DNA from: Candidatus Woykebacteria bacterium RBG_16_39_9b | Lineage (GTDB): Bacteria > Patescibacteriota > Microgenomatia > Woykebacterales > RBG-16-39-9b | Length of the DNA stretch: 11,446 nt | NCBI GenBank assembly: GCA_001816695.1 | Contig: MHCR01000015.1 | Coordinates: 2,326-13,771, forward strand | Direction: 5' to 3' | In this document: piece after piece, positions 9,232 to 11,446 of the stretch | How the letters are laid out: every line of letters starts with the position of its first letter | Numbering within the stretch: the stretch's first letter is position 1 | Made by a program: the position numbers and the translations under genes | The notes under the pieces: generated by a model | The model's database searches: none | What the model was told of the DNA's origin: nothing | What the model saw: only the letters and a program-made list of their open reading frames with translations

Positions 9232-10287
9232 TTGGAAATTCAAGAGATATTAGAAACTGCCCTGCAAAAAGGAGCCTCGGACATTCATTTAATGGTTGGT
9301 GTATACCCAACACTTCGAATTGATGGAAAATTACTACCAATAACAAAATCTTCAGCTCCTACACCAGAATATATTGAAAAACTGGTTTTATCACTCACTT
9401 CTGCTGAACAAAAGGAATTGCTATTAACTAATAAAGAAATTGATTTTTCCTTCGCGCTGGGCGAAGTGGCAAGATTTCGTGTCAACGCTTTTTTCCAAAA
9501 AGGTTATATGTCAGCGTCACTTCGTTTAATACCGTCAAAGATTCCAACTTTAGAGGAGCTTCATTTACCAGCGGTATTGAGCAAATTTTCTGAACTTAGA
9601 CAGGGATTTGTTTTGCTTACGGGTCCGACAGGTCACGGAAAATCAACAACAATAGCCTCAATTCTAAACAAAATAAACGAAGAAAGAGGTGTTCATATTG
9701 TGACAGTTGAAGATCCAATTGAATATGTTTATCCTTCCAAAAAAGCTTTAATTGCCCAGAGGGAAATGCATCTTGATACACATAGTTGGGAAATCGCTCT
9801 AAGAAGCGCTTTGCGTGAAGATCCGGATGTCGTTCTAATTGGTGAAATGCGAGATTACGAAACAATCGAAGCCGCCCTGACAATTGCTGAAACAGGACAT
9901 TTGGTTTTTGCAACGCTTCATACTAATTCGGCAGCCCAAACAATCGATCGTGTGGTGGGTGTTTTCCCGGAGAATCAGCAAGACCAAGTACGGATGCAAC
10001 TCTCAAATACAGTAGAAGCTGTTATTTCTGAAAGATTAATTCCAGCTATAAAAGGAGGCCGTTATCCAGCGGTAGAGATTTTGCTTTCGACAGGAGCGGT
10101 TCGTAATGTTGTTCGGGAGGGAAAGACTCATCTAATAGATAATATAATTCAGACGAGTTCTCAAATTGGTATGCTTACACTTGAGACATCGCTAGCAAGA
10201 TTAGTGAAAGAAGGAAAGATTTCATTAGAAACAGCCCAAAGCTACTCTCTTAGACCATCTGAACTAATGAGAGAAGTTAAGGGATAG
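9232..10287 (+). CDS. pilT: Type IV pilus retraction ATPase PilT
   Basis: This cytoplasmic hexameric ATPase depolymerises pili, driving retraction and, in many bacteria, twitching or DNA uptake. Its 351 residues match the usual PilT length of about 345. The PAS-like N-domain (about 1-100) carries KGASDIHLMVG (13-23). The ATPase domain has the Walker A motif GPTGHGKST (131-139), with His replacing the more usual Ser. The Asp box is VTVEDPIEY (157-165), Walker B is DVVLIGEMRD (199-208, E205) and the His box is TGHLVFATLHTN (221-232). The C-terminal AVRNVVRE (289-296) corresponds to the AIRNLIRE motif known to be needed for retraction. It has no zinc cysteines or MshEN domain, which separates it from PilB. 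Translation starts at a TTG with a consensus Shine-Dalgarno. It lies between pilB (50 bases upstream) and pilC (nine bases downstream), clearly in one operon. The stop is TAG. Confidence 0.96.
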   Translation: MEIQEILETALQKGASDIHLMVGVYPTLRIDGKLLPITKSSAPTPEYIEKLVLSLTSAEQKELLLTNKEIDFSFALGEVARFRVNAFFQKGYMSASLRLIPSKIPTLEELHLPAVLSKFSELRQGFVLLTGPTGHGKSTTIASILNKINEERGVHIVTVEDPIEYVYPSKKALIAQREMHLDTHSWEIALRSALREDPDVVLIGEMRDYETIEAALTIAETGHLVFATLHTNSAAQTIDRVVGVFPENQQDQVRMQLSNTVEAVISERLIPAIKGGRYPAVEILLSTGAVRNVVREGKTHLIDNIIQTSSQIGMLTLETSLARLVKEGKISLETAQSYSLRPSELMREVKG

Positions 10288-10289
10288 GA
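10286..10289 (+). promoter_or_regulatory. Ribosome binding site of pilC
   Basis: AGGA at 10286-10289 overlaps the last two bases of the pilT TAG stop and lies seven bases before the ATG at 10297. The overlap suggests that pilC translation is coupled to termination of pilT. Confidence 0.6.
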
Positions 10290-10296
10290 ATAATAA

Positions 10297-11446
10297 ATGC
10301 AACAATTCACATATACTGTACGAGATCAAAGCGGACAAGAGAAAAAAGGAACTGTAGAATCTACTAGTCGGGAGCAGGCCTCTTCTGTTCTCCACAGTAA
10401 GGGATATGTAGTAATCAAAATTGCTCCGAAATCTAAGGCACTACAGGTTCCTTTTATTGGTGGAGTGAATCTTGGACACGTGGCTACTTTCACGAGACAA
10501 CTCTCTACAATGATAACGTCGGGGTTGCCTCTCACAGATTCCTTAATAGTTCTTGAGCGTCAAACATCTCATGAGAGGTTCAGGCTGATTATCAAGGAAA
10601 TAGCAGATGATGTCCAAGGAGGTAAGTCATTTGCGGACTCTCTCGCTAAACACAGTTCAGCCTTTTCAGCCGCATATATTAATATTGTCAAAGCAGGAGA
10701 AGCTTCTGGTACTTTAGACTCGGTTTTAACAAAATTAGCCGACACGCTAGAAAAAGATCGTGAATTTCAAAGCAAAATAAAAGGCGCATTTATTTATCCG
10801 GCCATTATTATTATCGCTATGACAGCAGTTAGTTTTTTGATAATGGTTTTTGTTATTCCAAGACTAGCAGATGTTTACACAGAAATTGGCCTTGATCTTC
10901 CATTACCCACTGTAATTTTGATTACCATCAGCCGTTTTATGGCCGCTTTTTGGTGGTTAATAATAATTGCACTGGCTGCCGCCTTTGTATTTTTACGCAG
11001 ATACAAAAAAACACCTCAAGGGGCACTTATTATGGATAGACTGATGCTCAAAGTCCCAGTTATGGGTCAGTTAAGCCGGGATTCGTCTCTGACTGAATTA
11101 ACACGTACCCTTGGTGCTTTGGTTGGTGCGGGAGTACCGATATTAGAGGCACTCAAGATTTCATCCGAAGTGGCTTTAAATGCTGTTCACACCCAAGCAA
11201 TTAAAAGAGCAGCCGCCCTGGTTGAAAAGGGGGCCCCTCTTTCAAAGGCAATTGCTCAAGAAGAGGATTTCCCACCAATAGTTACGCAGATGTTAGCAGT
11301 TGGTGAAGAAACCGGGAAGATGGACGATGTTTTAGACAAAGTTTCTCACTTCTATGAACTGGAGGTCGAACATCAAGTTCGCAATTTAACAACCGCTTTG
11401 GAACCAATTGTCATGATTATGCTTGGGATAATGGTTGCTTTTCTTG
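10297..11446 (+). CDS. pilC: Type IV pilus platform protein PilC, 3'-partial
   Basis: This inner-membrane platform protein of the GspF/PilC family is thought to be turned by PilB or PilT to add or remove pilin subunits. The first 383 residues are present; the frame runs off the right edge, probably about 20 residues before its end. An N-terminal segment (MQQFTYTVRD) is of the usual PilC type. The first T2SF cytoplasmic domain covers about 58-180 with FTRQLSTMITSGLPL at 65-79, and GEASGTLD (about 134-141) is a family hallmark. Membrane helices lie near 180-201 and 220-245. The second T2SF domain starts near 265 (ELTRTLGALVGAGVPI) and repeats the hallmark as GEETGKMD near 336-343. The third helix begins at EPIVMIMLG (about 369-377) and is cut. 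The start ATG is nine bases after the pilT stop. GspF of a type II secretion system is the alternative, but adjacent pilT supports PilC. Confidence 0.95.
   Translation, partial: MQQFTYTVRDQSGQEKKGTVESTSREQASSVLHSKGYVVIKIAPKSKALQVPFIGGVNLGHVATFTRQLSTMITSGLPLTDSLIVLERQTSHERFRLIIKEIADDVQGGKSFADSLAKHSSAFSAAYINIVKAGEASGTLDSVLTKLADTLEKDREFQSKIKGAFIYPAIIIIAMTAVSFLIMVFVIPRLADVYTEIGLDLPLPTVILITISRFMAAFWWLIIIALAAAFVFLRRYKKTPQGALIMDRLMLKVPVMGQLSRDSSLTELTRTLGALVGAGVPILEALKISSEVALNAVHTQAIKRAAALVEKGAPLSKAIAQEEDFPPIVTQMLAVGEETGKMDDVLDKVSHFYELEVEHQVRNLTTALEPIVMIMLGIMVAFL

Overview
The window looks like ordinary chromosome from a bacterium of the Candidate Phyla Radiation (Patescibacteria), perhaps Microgenomates or a related lineage. 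That placement is an inference from three things: an AT-rich composition (judged by eye), a short delta-prime-like clamp-loader protein with no P-loop or zinc cysteines, and a compact pilB-pilT-pilC cluster. No phylogeny was run. The genetic code appears standard: TGA ends at least two genes (the histidine kinase and the delta-prime homologue), and no gene needs TGA to be read as an amino acid. This argues against the UGA-glycine lineages Gracilibacteria and Absconditabacteria.

Layout from left to right. Positions 2-2011 (+) hold most of a membrane-anchored sensor histidine kinase, cut by the left edge. It meets gyrA tail to tail across a 30-base gap. gyrA (2042-4519) and gyrB (4566-6545) both read leftward, gyrB first, with 46 bases between them, and together encode DNA gyrase. 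Upstream of gyrB, after a 126-base spacer with a plausible promoter and a leader hairpin, lies a leftward gene for a small delta-prime-type DNA polymerase III clamp-loader subunit (6672-7346). A 62-base divergent intergenic region then separates it from the rightward pilus operon: pilB (7409-9181), pilT (9232-10287) and pilC (10297 to the right edge, cut before its end).

The window therefore joins two functional blocks. The leftward block serves DNA replication and supercoiling: clamp-loader subunit, GyrB and GyrA. The rightward block is the cytoplasmic and inner-membrane motor of a type IV pilus: extension ATPase PilB, retraction ATPase PilT and platform protein PilC. Such machines drive pilus extension and retraction, and in many bacteria support DNA uptake, adhesion or twitching. 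The 62-base divergent region carries a near-consensus sigma-70-type promoter for pilB, interleaved with a weaker candidate promoter for the delta-prime gene.

I found no RNA genes, mobile elements, CRISPR arrays or long repeats, and no intergenic stretch exceeds 130 bases. I see no convincing evidence of a previously undescribed system. The points worth a second look are regulatory (overlapping divergent promoters, alternative hairpins between pilB and pilT, a gyrB leader hairpin, uneven Shine-Dalgarno use) and a few family variations in PilB, GyrA, GyrB and the delta-prime homologue.
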